Shown here: positions 1-9,290 of the stretch, in pieces | Numbering within the stretch: position 1 is the first letter of the stretch | Layout of the letters: every line of letters begins with the position of its first letter | NCBI GenBank assembly: GCA_020635285.1 | Contig: JACKAB010000006.1 | Span: forward strand, 1 to 64,000 | Direction of reading: 5' to 3' | Length of the DNA stretch: 64,000 nucleotides | Origin: Ignavibacteriales bacterium | GTDB lineage: Bacteria; Bacteroidota; Ignavibacteria; Ignavibacteriales; Melioribacteraceae | Translations under genes and position numbers: made by a program | Notes under the pieces: model-generated | What the model was told of the DNA's origin: nothing | Seen by the model: only the letters and a program-made list of their open reading frames with translations | Databases searched by the model: none

Positions 1-464
1 CTGACTTGCTCCATCTCTGCCAGCAAAGCTTCCAGCTTGCCCTTCAGCGTTCTAGCATTCTGAACGTTGATGTACATATCCAGCAGAAGTTTGGATTTAA
101 GAATTGCGTAATCACTGTATTGTGAACTGATTACATTGCTCATAACAAGCCTAGCGTCATCTATAAACCACAATGATGAATCCGCCTCGTAAATGTACTC
201 AGCAATCTCGACAGCCTTGTAGACAGTATTTAATTTGCTTGTTTTGCTAAGTGGAAGGTCTGTGTAGACAAAGCAGCTTATGTTAATCGTGAAATTGCCC
301 TTGTTGAATTCTGGAAAGACAAAAAACAACTCTTCATTCTCATGGCTCACAAAAATTGCTTCTTTGTTGGAGGAATAGTTGCATCCTAATACTTTGCAGA
401 AGTCATGGATTGCAGATTCGATTAGGTGGAAGATGTGTCTGTTTCTTTGGTTGGTGTCTAGCAT
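1..464 (-). CDS. Hypothetical protein, C-terminus cut off by window edge
   Basis: I translated this by hand from the ATG at 464 and the frame stays open for about 154 codons to the window edge, so the C-terminus is missing. The start has a good ribosome binding site (AAGGAG, 7 bases upstream). The protein begins MLDTNQRNRHIF and carries a mixed alpha/beta stretch ending in a charged helical segment (NARTLKGKLEALLAEM). It has no signal peptide, membrane segment or metal motif. The fold faintly resembles small YbjN or secretion-chaperone-like domains, but I do not recognise the family. It is separated from the glycan locus by about 500 bases without a gene. Confidence 0.6.
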   Translation of the reverse strand, partial: MLDTNQRNRHIFHLIESAIHDFCKVLGCNYSSNKEAIFVSHENEELFFVFPEFNKGNFTINISCFVYTDLPLSKTSKLNTVYKAVEIAEYIYEADSSLWFIDDARLVMSNVISSQYSDYAILKSKLLLDMYINVQNARTLKGKLEALLAEMEQV

Positions 465-717
465 AATTAACTCCTTGAATGTGATTGATTATCACAGTTC
501 TTATGCCCGATAAATGGAGAAAAATAGGAGGAAATTCGTTATTTAGAGGTTAGGAATGAGCTTGCGCTTGCTGGAGTAATAGTTGCCGCCGCGAATTTTC
601 GAAACCACGCACCTCCACCATTTTGTAGCGTCGGTCATATAATTTAGGCTTCTTTACAATGAAAAAAAGTCCGCTGTTAAACGGGGTCTAGTTGGTTCAA
701 TAATATTTTACTAATTA
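465..717. other. Intergenic stretch without recognisable features
   Basis: No reading frame with a convincing start, no strong inverted repeat and no RNA motif is visible here. It begins just upstream of the hypothetical gene on the minus strand and ends at a degraded sorting-tail remnant. A promoter for the hypothetical gene must lie here, but I cannot point to one. Confidence 0.4.
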
Positions 718-843
718 TTACTTCATCAACAACATTTTCTTTGGTAAAGTAAAACTGCCAGCCTTAATCGTGTAAAAGTAAATTCCACTTGTTAAGTTAC
801 TCGCATCAAAGAGTATGAGTAAGTACCGGCTGATGTTTACTTT
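718..843 (-). pseudogene. Remnant of a T9SS/Por-type C-terminal sorting tail
   Basis: Read on the minus strand, 718-810 translates in one frame to a textbook sorting tail: DASNLTSGIYFYTIKAG followed by SFTLPKKMLLMK and a TAA stop at 718-720. Just upstream, the expected preceding strand (AGTYSYSF) is present only in another frame, so one base is missing near 811. Nothing before that is recognisable and no start exists. It is the decayed end of a secreted protein like those at 22.5-28 kb. What the rest of the protein was cannot be said. Confidence 0.65.
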
Positions 844-976
844 GGAAGAAATACTGACATTGAAAGAAAAAGAAGAGAAACTAAATGGAGGACTCTAAGG
901 CAAAGAAAAAGAACAAACTTATTAACTAGTTTTTTATTTTAACAAAATAGAATGAGTAAAACTGTCTATTAAATAA

Positions 977-2257
977 TTAATGACTTCGTCCATAACCTTT
1001 TGAAGACATGCAAAGAACAATAAGATTAACTGGGTTTCTTAAAATATTCATCCAATTTAAAATCTCACTAAATTTATTTTCATTACCAATTTTAAATACT
1101 AGATATGCATTTTTCTCAATGTAAGAACTTCCTTTAGGTACATAGGTCGGATGATCGTTTATTAAACGGCGATTCCAGTATTTTCCACCATTTGCTCCAT
1201 CGCTAATTTTTGTGTGTGGTTGGTATGTGGGTGATTCCAGCCCTCTATCATTGGTGATATCATATTTTATTCTGATACTCCCAAAGGCATAGCCTTCTTT
1301 TTCGTTATAAAAACACAACCATGGTGCATCATTTTGTATTGGATTACTTTCCAGTTCTTTATACCTTTTTGAAAAGGGTAAGTCAATTATTTCTCCTCGG
1401 TTATTTTGATAAGCAATATTTGTATATAAACTATCCATAGTCATTTCATCATTTCTGAGCAAGTCCAGATAGATATCACTTTCCATCTTCATTGAAGAAA
1501 AAAACTTAAAATATGGCAGTCCTTCATAAAACGAATAATTAGCAGTCAAGAGAATTTCAGGATGGTTTACGGCATAATCTTGTCTAGCAGTAGAAACTAA
1601 GTATGATCCACTATTTAATATATAATAATTAGGACTTTCCCAACCAGCTATTGTGCTATAATTTTCTAGTCCGTGCCTCTGAAAATTAGGTGCCCAGTGT
1701 ATTCTATTCTCGGATCTAAATAATAATTTATCAAAACCCATTTTTATTTTTAATTCATTAAGCTGCCCTGAATTTTTATTTTTACCATCGCTACTATTTA
1801 TCATTGACAAATCTGCGCTGTAAAATTTATTGTCAATGATCAAATTTAATCCTCCACCACTAACTTTAAGATTTGTGTTTACAATCGGTTTTAATTTTAC
1901 TCTTTTAAGTAAATATTCTTTTCTTTCATCTGCTTGTATTGATATGGGGAAAATTACATTCAAGATAGAAATACCCTCATTCTCATAATCTTGTTGCTCA
2001 GCTATTTGACAAACTATTCTTTCACCACTCAAATGATCTTCAGCAATAATATTTAATTCGTCACTGCCTTTAATATTTGGATTAAGTTGTAATTGAATTT
2101 CAACATATTCTAAAGATCTTGCTATTCCGATTGGTTCTTGGATTACGACTCTTGCTAAAGTCAAATCATCTGCCGGTAATTCTATTGTTAATAATAGAAA
2201 AGATATTATTGATAAAAATGTCCGGCTAGTATTTATTCTGATATTCAAATTTTGCAC
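977..2257 (-). CDS. Exported protein of unknown family
   Basis: This 426-residue protein has an N-terminal signal peptide (hydrophobic stretch FLSIISFLLLTIEL, residues about 14-27), so it is exported. The rest is rich in beta strands and aromatic residues, as in carbohydrate-active beta-sandwich proteins, but I do not recognise a family. There is no lipobox and no sorting tail. The start is a GTG at 2257 with only a weak binding site, so a slightly different start is possible. It lies 25 bases downstream of a Gfo/Idh/MocA oxidoreductase and is the last gene of the minus-strand glycan locus. A degraded paralogue of its C-terminus lies at 3560-3740, which shows that there was once a second copy. 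Confidence 0.75.
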   Translation of the reverse strand: MQNLNIRINTSRTFLSIISFLLLTIELPADDLTLARVVIQEPIGIARSLEYVEIQLQLNPNIKGSDELNIIAEDHLSGERIVCQIAEQQDYENEGISILNVIFPISIQADERKEYLLKRVKLKPIVNTNLKVSGGGLNLIIDNKFYSADLSMINSSDGKNKNSGQLNELKIKMGFDKLLFRSENRIHWAPNFQRHGLENYSTIAGWESPNYYILNSGSYLVSTARQDYAVNHPEILLTANYSFYEGLPYFKFFSSMKMESDIYLDLLRNDEMTMDSLYTNIAYQNNRGEIIDLPFSKRYKELESNPIQNDAPWLCFYNEKEGYAFGSIRIKYDITNDRGLESPTYQPHTKISDGANGGKYWNRRLINDHPTYVPKGSSYIEKNAYLVFKIGNENKFSEILNWMNILRNPVNLIVLCMSSKGYGRSH

Positions 2258-2282
2258 ATCCAGTTATAATTAATAATAATTC

Positions 2283-3530
2283 TCACCCATTATATTCAGC
2301 TTTCCAATATTCAACTTGATTATTATCCATAGCTTTATTTGCCAGATCAACTGCAATTGCTGCATTACGCCCATTATCTATGTTTGATATTGGCGTTTTG
2401 TTATTTTTCACACAATCAACAAAATCTATAAACATGGCTCTTGTCGTTTCAAGATCATCTATAGTATTATTCTCTACTGTAATCGGTATCGGTTCATTTC
2501 GAGCCCAGGCTTTCCGAGTTGCACTGCTTATTGCATCAATTTTTTGTAATTCATCATCGCTCAAAACACTTTTTACTTTTGATGGTTCTGAATAGTAATG
2601 AGCAATTTGTCCTTCTTCTTTCTCAATAACTATTGATCCTTCCGTGCCCATAATGACAATAGTGGTACTTTCGAAAGCATTGGTTGTAATAGCCTGGAAC
2701 GAGGCTTTTGTGCCTCCAGGATATTCAAAAATTGTATTCACATTGTCGTAGGTTTCTCTTCCGTCTCTATAGTAATCAATTCCTCCCATTCCCATTATTT
2801 TTATAGGCAAAGAATCTAAAATCCAATTTACAATATTAATATGATGCGAACATAGTTCAGCCATTAGACCGCCGGAATACTCACGGTACATTCTCCAATT
2901 GAGTAAACGCTCCAATTTTTGATCCTCAGTTTTTCTACGCCAATCGGTATTCCTATTATAATTACAACGGATGTGTGTTATTTTTCCACATTTGCCATCC
3001 TGAACCATTTGATGAATTTTATTAAATAGCAGACTGCTTTGCCATTGATAACCAACCTGGAAAACCTTTTTAGAACTCTTCACTCTTTTTGAAAGAATTA
3101 ATGCATCTTCAGTATTAAGTGTTAACGTTTTTTCACAAATTACATGTTTGTCAGCATTTATCGCATCAATGGCCATTTGATAGTGAAGATGTTGTGGTGT
3201 AGCAATAAGTACGGCATCGATATCTTTTTGTTCTAACATTTTGCGGTAATCAGAATAACCTTTCGCACCTATTTCTGCTTCATTTAAACCATTTTGTAAA
3301 TGTGCAGGAATTATATCACAGCAGGCAACTACTTTAATTCCAGGAGTTTGTTTTAAAATGTAACACTCCCATTCCCCTCTATTTCCGGTTCCAATTACAC
3401 CTATACGAATAGATTCTTCTGATGATTCAAGATTATTATTAATGCTTCCCATACTCATTGTAAACGGAATTGCCGCAGTAACCGCTGCGCCAAGTTGAAT
3501 AAACTTTCTACGGTTAATATTACTTGACAT
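2283..3530 (-). CDS. Gfo/Idh/MocA family oxidoreductase, twin-arginine exported
   Basis: This is an NAD(P)-dependent sugar oxidoreductase of the Gfo/Idh/MocA family. The nucleotide-binding motif GVIGTGNRGEWE is visible near residues 44-55, followed by the family pattern CDIIP and EKTLTLN, which matches the EKP-type catalytic motif with T in place of P. The N-terminus has a twin-arginine-like signal (NRRKFIQLG plus a hydrophobic stretch), as is common for exported members in this group. The frame is open upstream to 3545, but I chose the ATG at 3530 because GGAGG lies 8 bases before it. It probably acts on sugars in the periplasm, like the GH109-type homologue at 9.3 kb. The substrate is unknown. 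Confidence 0.85.
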   Translation of the reverse strand: MSSNINRRKFIQLGAAVTAAIPFTMSMGSINNNLESSEESIRIGVIGTGNRGEWECYILKQTPGIKVVACCDIIPAHLQNGLNEAEIGAKGYSDYRKMLEQKDIDAVLIATPQHLHYQMAIDAINADKHVICEKTLTLNTEDALILSKRVKSSKKVFQVGYQWQSSLLFNKIHQMVQDGKCGKITHIRCNYNRNTDWRRKTEDQKLERLLNWRMYREYSGGLMAELCSHHINIVNWILDSLPIKIMGMGGIDYYRDGRETYDNVNTIFEYPGGTKASFQAITTNAFESTTIVIMGTEGSIVIEKEEGQIAHYYSEPSKVKSVLSDDELQKIDAISSATRKAWARNEPIPITVENNTIDDLETTRAMFIDFVDCVKNNKTPISNIDNGRNAAIAVDLANKAMDNNQVEYWKAEYNG

Positions 3531-3559
3531 ATCTTTAACCTCCATAATTATTTAAGTCG

Positions 3560-3740
3560 CTATTCAACTGTTACTTCTAAAGGAAAAGAGATTCGTTTAG
3601 CCCAATATCTAATATCGCTTAATTTCTCCTGTTCATTTATTCTAAATACCAAGTATACGTTGTCTCAAATAAAACAACTGCCTTTAAAGCCAGAGGTCAA
3701 ATGATCATAAAGCAATCTTCTATTTCAGTATTTTACACTA
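3560..3740 (-). pseudogene. Degraded paralogue of the exported protein at 977-2257
   Basis: Read on the minus strand, this stretch translates to KY*NRRLLYDHLTSG and then FI*DNVYLVFRI up to a TAG stop at 3560-3562. It aligns with residues of the intact protein at 977-2257 (KYWNRRLINDHPTY and IEKNAYLVFKI). Two codons that are W and E in the intact gene are stops here, there is no start, and only about 60 codons remain. Unlike the homopolymer frameshifts elsewhere in this window, this is genuine decay. It sits between the oxidoreductase and the DUF5009 gene, so a tandem gene copy was probably lost by deletion. Confidence 0.75.
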
Positions 3741-4856
3741 AATCTTAATAAAGATTTTTCTCATATAGAGCCAATAGCAAATGTACCACAATAATATCCA
3801 TACCATTAAACTTGTAATCACATTAATTTGTATTATATCTAACCAATATAATAAACCAAAAGAAAAAGGTTTTACGATATTGTAAATCCACTTTGCTCCG
3901 CCTGATTCGGCAAAAAGATAAATGAATAAGGGATTCATACCTACGATTGCAAAAATCGTAGACCATCTTTGAAATTTCAATATGTCAATAATCCAATAAG
4001 AGAATGCCAATGAGAGCAAACACCATCCGCCGCTTACAATAACAAATGACGAAGTGCTTATACGTTTTATAATTGGAGTGATTGGGTTTAATCCGTAGCC
4101 AATCATTAGTCCAATTATTCCGGCAATAACTAGTATTTTAACTTTTTGATAAGGAGTTTTATTACTAAGCAAAAGTTTACCTGCTAAAACTCCCCAAATA
4201 ACATGTGAAGTAGTTGGAATAGCATTAAACGAAACCCAATGATCAGCGGATAACTCGCCGGAGATTAACAAATCAAAATAAGCTCCGAAATTCTTATCCG
4301 GCGTAAAAGGCTGGTCAAAACCAGGAATTGAAAAAGTTCTATAAATGATTTCTGTAATGACCAATAGTAAAAGACTTATAGATAATTGCTTCCAAATTGA
4401 AAGATTAATTATTAGAAACGCTATTATGTAACCAACTGAAAGTTGAGCTAAAACGTTCTGGAAACGAAAAGTAATTTTCCCTGGACCAATACAATATAAA
4501 GCCCATCCAAAGAAAAGCATTAACAATGAGCGCTTAATTGCATGAATTAGCAATTCTCTTTCTGAATCACCGCGGCTTGATCTTTTAGTATATGAGAATG
4601 GCAGTGCTACACCAACAATGAACATAAAAAAGGGTTGAACTAAATCCCAAAATTTTAATCCATTCCATTCATGATGATGAAGCTGCGTGCTAATTGATTG
4701 AATTAAAGAGCCCTCAAAATATGGGTCAACTATGTGACCGAATAAACCGGTATATTCTGCGATGAGTAGGAACATTGTGAAGCCACGAAAAAAATCAAGT
4801 GATAACAATCTCACATTCGGCTCAAAGATATTTTCACTTTTGCTTTCTGATATCAA
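3738..4856 (-). CDS. DUF5009 / HGSNAT-like membrane acyltransferase family protein
   Basis: This is a membrane protein of 372 residues with about ten hydrophobic segments. The N-terminal signature RLLSLDFFRGFTMFLLIAE and the later LVQPFFMFIVGVALPFS match the DUF5009 family (COG4299), which is related to heparan-alpha-glucosaminide N-acetyltransferase. Such proteins are predicted to move acetyl groups across the membrane onto amino sugars. That would fit the amino-sugar theme of this locus, but activity is not shown for bacterial members. The start is a TTG at 4856 with a weak AGGA site; no better ATG precedes the first motif. It lies downstream of the symporter and its small partner. Confidence 0.85.
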   Translation of the reverse strand: MISESKSENIFEPNVRLLSLDFFRGFTMFLLIAEYTGLFGHIVDPYFEGSLIQSISTQLHHHEWNGLKFWDLVQPFFMFIVGVALPFSYTKRSSRGDSERELLIHAIKRSLLMLFFGWALYCIGPGKITFRFQNVLAQLSVGYIIAFLIINLSIWKQLSISLLLLVITEIIYRTFSIPGFDQPFTPDKNFGAYFDLLISGELSADHWVSFNAIPTTSHVIWGVLAGKLLLSNKTPYQKVKILVIAGIIGLMIGYGLNPITPIIKRISTSSFVIVSGGWCLLSLAFSYWIIDILKFQRWSTIFAIVGMNPLFIYLFAESGGAKWIYNIVKPFSFGLLYWLDIIQINVITSLMVWILLWYICYWLYMRKIFIKI

Positions 4857-4945
4857 ATGTAGTATTCCTATTGCAATATTTAATATTACTATCTAATTAT
4901 ACTTTTCCCTAAATAACAATTCTGCATTTTTTACAGTGTCACCAT

Positions 4946-5077
4946 TTATTTCATCAATTGAACAAACATTTCTTTCATTTCTGCAAAGCCTTTGTAAACA
5001 ACTTTTATTGACATATAAGTAAACGAAACTATTGAAAATAAAATTGTTACTAGCCAAAAATATTCCCATAAATTCAT
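4946..5077 (-). CDS. Small single-span membrane protein, likely symporter accessory subunit
   Basis: This 43-residue ORF starts MNLWEYFWLVTILFSIVSFT, one transmembrane helix, and continues with an amphipathic tail (IKVVYKGFAEMKEMF) before a TAA stop. Its ATG overlaps the stop codon of the sodium symporter as TAATG, and the symporter's last codons supply an AGGAGAG binding site, so the two are translationally coupled. Small one-helix partners encoded right after SSS-family symporters are known from other bacteria. A function in transporter assembly is inferred from position only. A longer ORF in another frame across this stretch (4893-5132) looks like a shadow. Confidence 0.7.
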   Translation of the reverse strand: MNLWEYFWLVTILFSIVSFTYMSIKVVYKGFAEMKEMFVQLMK

Positions 5078-6552
5078 TAGACTCTCTCCTCTTCAATTTT
5101 AGGTTGAACCATATTTTGAATACCTGAACCAATCAACATTCCTAAAAACGAAACCACAAATCCACCCCAACCAATTTCTGATGCATAATCTTGAACCTCA
5201 GTTGGCCAAATCAAATATAACATCGGCAAAATTGCACCAAATGTAATTGCTAAATAAGCTCCAAGCGTTCTTGCTTTTTTCCAGTAAATTCCAAAAGCCA
5301 CACAGATTAAAACGCCCGGGATGAAAAGCATGCCAGTCATATTAAGATAAAAATACAATAACCCTTCCATCTCGTGAAACAGTGACCACCAAATAATAAA
5401 AATCATTACAACAGCCATTGTTATTCTGCTGACCAATAATTGAGATTTTGAATCAAGTTCTTTTTTTGTAAGATAAGTTACTGCGCTTCCAATAATATCT
5501 TGTGAAACCACAGAACTCCAAGAAAGCAAATAGCTTGCATACGTGGACATTGAGGCCGCAAGTAATGCTGCGAAAATAATCCCCAGAAATCCAGAAGGCA
5601 CCAATTTAACTAATAGCAATGGTAATGCTTCAAGCGAATTAATCTCAGTTCCCACAACAGCTATTGCCATTATTCCCCAAAGTATTGGCATAATTCCTCT
5701 TGATAAGAACATTAGTCCAGACCAGGTATAAATTTTCTGTCCGGTTTTCGAATCTTTAGAAGAAAATAATCTCATAGAAATAGCCTGCCAGCCAACAAGC
5801 AATGCGACCCATAACAGAGTTTGCCATACAAGAAAACCTATTCCAAATTGTCCTTCAAGTGCGGTTGGGAAAAAAGGATTCATCCCCTTTTCACCCATTT
5901 GCGTTGATACTGCTCCTACAATATTATCCCATCCAATATGAACCAAACCATATATTGTAATGAATATCATTCCAAAACTAAGCAGCACATATTGAACATA
6001 ATTTGTTACAATAACAGAAACCATTCCGCCAATAACCGTGTAAATTAAAACTAGGGTTAGCATTATAATCATTGTCACAAGTAAATAATCTTTGGGAATG
6101 CCGGTAACAATATTTATAAAGTTTGCTTCAACTCCCGGGAAAACGCCAAAGTTTAGTATTCCTCCAATCGCCATAATTATTCCAATGTAAAATCTAACCC
6201 CTTTGCTAAATCTTCGCGAGAAAAATTCCGGGATGGTGCTAATTTTCATTTCTAACAGCGGTTTAATTATGAAACCCGTTTTACCTAAAAATATATAAGC
6301 TATAACTGGTGGGAAGGCAACTATCAAGGCGGCAAATCCGGCTTTGAAACCAAGCTCAGCATAATAAACATATGTTATCATTCCAATTTCGGTGCACATT
6401 AATGAAAGTAAACCGAGATGAAAACCCATTGATCTGCCTGCGACTAAAAAATTGTCAATGCCTTTAATATATTTTTTTACTATCGAGCCAGAAAATATTA
6501 TGAGAATAAGATAAGCGACTATAAGAATGATATCAATTGTAGTAAGGTTCAT
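5077..6552 (-). CDS. Sodium:solute symporter family (SSS) transporter
   Basis: This is a 491-residue transporter with about 13 membrane segments and the SSS-family look: DFNAGR-like sequence FLVAGRSMGFHLG near residues 36-48 and the sodium-site region AALLAASMSTYASYLLS. These symporters use the sodium gradient to take up sugars, amino acids or vitamins across the inner membrane. Within this locus it is most likely the uptake system for a released sugar or aminosugar, but the substrate cannot be read from sequence. I chose the ATG at 6552, 8 bases after a GGAG, over the preceding TTG. It is co-transcribed with the small membrane protein downstream. Confidence 0.9.
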   Translation of the reverse strand: MNLTTIDIILIVAYLILIIFSGSIVKKYIKGIDNFLVAGRSMGFHLGLLSLMCTEIGMITYVYYAELGFKAGFAALIVAFPPVIAYIFLGKTGFIIKPLLEMKISTIPEFFSRRFSKGVRFYIGIIMAIGGILNFGVFPGVEANFINIVTGIPKDYLLVTMIIMLTLVLIYTVIGGMVSVIVTNYVQYVLLSFGMIFITIYGLVHIGWDNIVGAVSTQMGEKGMNPFFPTALEGQFGIGFLVWQTLLWVALLVGWQAISMRLFSSKDSKTGQKIYTWSGLMFLSRGIMPILWGIMAIAVVGTEINSLEALPLLLVKLVPSGFLGIIFAALLAASMSTYASYLLSWSSVVSQDIIGSAVTYLTKKELDSKSQLLVSRITMAVVMIFIIWWSLFHEMEGLLYFYLNMTGMLFIPGVLICVAFGIYWKKARTLGAYLAITFGAILPMLYLIWPTEVQDYASEIGWGGFVVSFLGMLIGSGIQNMVQPKIEEERV

Positions 6553-6597
6553 CAATTACTCCACTAAATTTACAATTTGCTTAAAATGATAACTGAG

Positions 6598-7232
6598 TTA
6601 TATAAAAATTAAATTTCCAAAATATTTTGGCTGATGAAAGTTTGGTTTCTCCGAATCAATATTATTCCATACTCCGTAATGTTCATATTTTGTCTCATCG
6701 CCGCATTTATAAAAATTACCTATAGCATTCTCTGAGTTAAACTTGCATTCATAATATTTTTCAAAAAGTGAAATTGGAATTTTATAATATATTTCCCAAA
6801 AATAATTTCCGTATTCACCTGTAATAGGTTTAGGTAATGAGGAAATAACCTGAATTTTACTAATATCTTCAACAGATAATTTTGATCTCGCACCTACCGC
6901 ACCAAAGCCAACGTGAATAGTTCCAATAGGGTTTATCTCAAAGTTAAAATACTTGTTTGTTTTGCAAGGGAATAAATTAACAAAAAACTCAACACAGCTA
7001 TCTTTATGAACAGGATCATTTATTTCAGTATACTTTGCCGTTATTTCAACTTCATAAGATTTGAAATGAACAAACATATTTTGGTCATTGTAACAAACTT
7101 TTGCTTCTACTTTCGGCTTGTAACTATTTTTCATCCAAAGGTAATTATCAATTACTATAACTGGAATAACTTTCCAAAATTCAGAATTATTAAATGAATC
7201 TTTTTTGCAGATTTAACTTTTAATAATTGCAT
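6598..7232 (-). CDS. Carbohydrate-binding family 9-like protein, frameshifted near its start
   Basis: The intact part (from ATG 7134, 178 residues) matches the CBM9-like family: YKPKVEAKVCYNDQ, INDPVHKDSCVEFFVN, FNFEINPIGTIHVGFG and a late FWEIYYKIP. Family members normally have about 30 more residues in front, and these are present here: the in-frame sequence directly upstream reads SEFWKVIPVIVIDNYLW. Its natural start, ATG at 7232 (MQLLKVKSAKK), is one frame off because the A-tract at 7201-7206 has six bases where seven are needed. I therefore annotate the gene from 7232 with one probable single-base deletion. No signal peptide is seen. It probably binds or accompanies glycan processing; its role is unknown. 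Confidence 0.75.
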
Positions 7233-7248
7233 AACTTTTACTTTTCAA

Positions 7249-8374
7249 TTAACTTTTATTTTTATTAGAATATTTTTTAACAATTTTTTCCATCTCGTCA
7301 GCCTGCTCTTCTATACTTGCCAATAATGCAAATTGATTTTTAGCTCTGTTCAAATTATGTAAATCATATTCAACTTTATAATAAACATCACCAAGAATAA
7401 AATCCGTTAAAAATCTAATTGCTTGTTCAAATACAATAATTTTAGCACCCAATACTAAATTGTTAATTTCATCTGCAGTTAAATAATCATTCAGCTCTGT
7501 TAAATATCCTTTTACAAGAGCATCAAATATTGGCAGACGCATTTTCACTTTAGAAAAATCTTTTACATCTTCTAAGGCTGGACTTGTAAAAGTTCTTACC
7601 ATATCTCCAAAATCATTCAGAATTATTCCAGGCATAACCGTATCTAAATCAATGACACAAAGACCTTTGTTGGTCTTTTTGTGAAGCATAACATTATTGA
7701 TTTTTGTGTCGTTGTGTGTAATTCTAATAGGTAATTTTTACCTTCTAATTTTAGAAATTCATCATTGATGTAATAATATTTTTTTGCAAGAGAAATTAAA
7801 TCGGGTATATTTTCAATTCTATTTTTTTCTTGGATTATGCTTTAAAGATTCTTCAAAAGTTTTGATTCTATTTTCTAAGTTGTGAAAATTTTTAATCGTA
7901 ATGTGACATTTATCTGTATCGAAATCGGAGAGATATTTTTGAAATTTTCCATATGCGCTTGCTGGCTTCGTAAGCTTGTTCAATATTAATAACACTATCA
8001 ACCGTATAAGCTCCTTTTATAAAGAAAATAACATTCCAATAATCGCCTTTTTCATCAACGTGAAAATAACTGCCGTTTTTGTTTTGAATAAGCGTTAATA
8101 CTTTTCTGCTTAAGTCAGGTTCGCTTATTTGTGTTAATCTGTTTCTAATATGATTTGTAACATTAAGAGTATTTTCAACTATCAGCTTTGGTTCTTTGAA
8201 GACATAACTATTTATTTTTCGCAGAATATATTTTACTTTTTGACCGGCTTGCTTATAACGCACAAGTAAAGTATCGTTAATGTGCCCGCTGCCAAAGGGC
8301 TTTGCATCTATAAAATCACCATAGATTTTAAAGTTGCTCAGAATATTTTTGGTATTGCTTACTTTAGTTACCAT
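7249..8374 (-). pseudogene. NahK-like anomeric sugar kinase, interrupted by three frameshifts
   Basis: Three frames together give one protein of the aminoglycoside-phosphotransferase fold most like N-acetylhexosamine 1-kinase: GSGHINDTLLV near the N-terminus, then KFQKYLSDF, the catalytic loop THNDTKINNVML, and CVIDLDTVMPG with the metal-binding Asp. The indels are an extra base in AAGCGCATAT near 7960, an extra A in the run at 7822-7828, and a missing A near 7735. No in-frame nonsense codons occur once these are allowed for. Such kinases phosphorylate GlcNAc/GalNAc at C1. Its start overlaps the end of the nucleotidyltransferase gene by 11 bases, which fits a kinase-then-uridylyltransferase pair. 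Sequencing error is more likely than real loss. Confidence 0.7.
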
Positions 8375-9278
8375 AGTTTTGTAGGATATTTCCTTTTTTA
8401 ACCAACTCTTTAATTTTAGCCTTAACTATTATTTTGTCTTCCTTGTATGTTAATCCGAACCATTGTTCATTTGTTTCAACTACCTTTACCTTCCCTTCCC
8501 CGCTTTTAATAAGTTCGTCTATAACCGAAGGGAGATAAAACTCTTTTTTAAGGTCATTCCCATTTTGCTTTATAAAATTGTCAAAGCTTTCTTTATACTT
8601 TTTGAAAATGCTTTTCTTAAATGCAAACATATTCATTGAAATAATTTCTTCACCGGTTAAATTTATCCAATTACTATTTTCATCTTTGAAAATAATATTA
8701 CCATTTTCTTTCTTAATTTCAGTCTGTTCAACAATTGAAGTTATATAATTTCCCTCATCAACTTGACATACTCCTCGAGAAACAGAACCGTAATCCGATA
8801 AAGTATTTGTAAGCTTGAAACCAATCAATGAATGCTCAGTAATATTTCCATTTGTAGAGGTTAAATATTCATAAGCTAGTTTAAATGAATTAAAACCATA
8901 AAAATCATCCGCGTTAATAACTGCAAAAGAATCATCAATTGCGGTAGAAGCTGTTAATAAGGCGTGTCCGGTTCCCCATGGTTTTATTCTATTTGAATTG
9001 ACTTCGTACCTTGATTCAATTGAGTCCAATTCTTGAAATACATAACTAGTTTCAATTTCCTTAGGAAGCGAGTCAATAATTACTTCCTTAAATTCATCTT
9101 CAAAACTTTTTCTGATAACATAAACAACATCACCAAAGCCGGCTCTAATTGCATCGTAAACTGAGTAATCAATTATTCGTTCACCGGATGGACCAATCTT
9201 ATCAATCTGTTTAAGACTGCCATATCTTGAACCCAAGCCAGCTGCAAGAATTAATAAGGTTGGTTTGCTTTTATTCAT
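8364..9278 (-). CDS. Sugar-1-phosphate nucleotidyltransferase
   Basis: This is a 304-residue NTP-transferase fold protein. The nucleotide-binding signature LAAGLGSRYGSLKQ is at residues 11-24, and the metal-binding NADDFYG motif is near residue 122. KPWGTGHALL is the usual substrate-activation segment. These enzymes couple a sugar-1-phosphate to a nucleotide. Next to an anomeric (C1) kinase it would turn a hexosamine-1-phosphate into an NDP-sugar, as in the lacto-N-biose/GNB pathway, but no GNB phosphorylase is encoded in this window. It lies 12 bases downstream of the GH109 gene. Confidence 0.85.
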   Translation of the reverse strand: MNKSKPTLLILAAGLGSRYGSLKQIDKIGPSGERIIDYSVYDAIRAGFGDVVYVIRKSFEDEFKEVIIDSLPKEIETSYVFQELDSIESRYEVNSNRIKPWGTGHALLTASTAIDDSFAVINADDFYGFNSFKLAYEYLTSTNGNITEHSLIGFKLTNTLSDYGSVSRGVCQVDEGNYITSIVEQTEIKKENGNIIFKDENSNWINLTGEEIISMNMFAFKKSIFKKYKESFDNFIKQNGNDLKKEFYLPSVIDELIKSGEGKVKVVETNEQWFGLTYKEDKIIVKAKIKELVKKGNILQNYGN

Positions 9279-9290
9279 ATATTTAACGAA

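Noticed and set aside
4893..5132. 79-codon ORF overlapping the symporter end
   Set aside because: It overlaps the end of the symporter and the small membrane protein in another frame, has no binding site and no protein-like character compared with the 43-residue frame.
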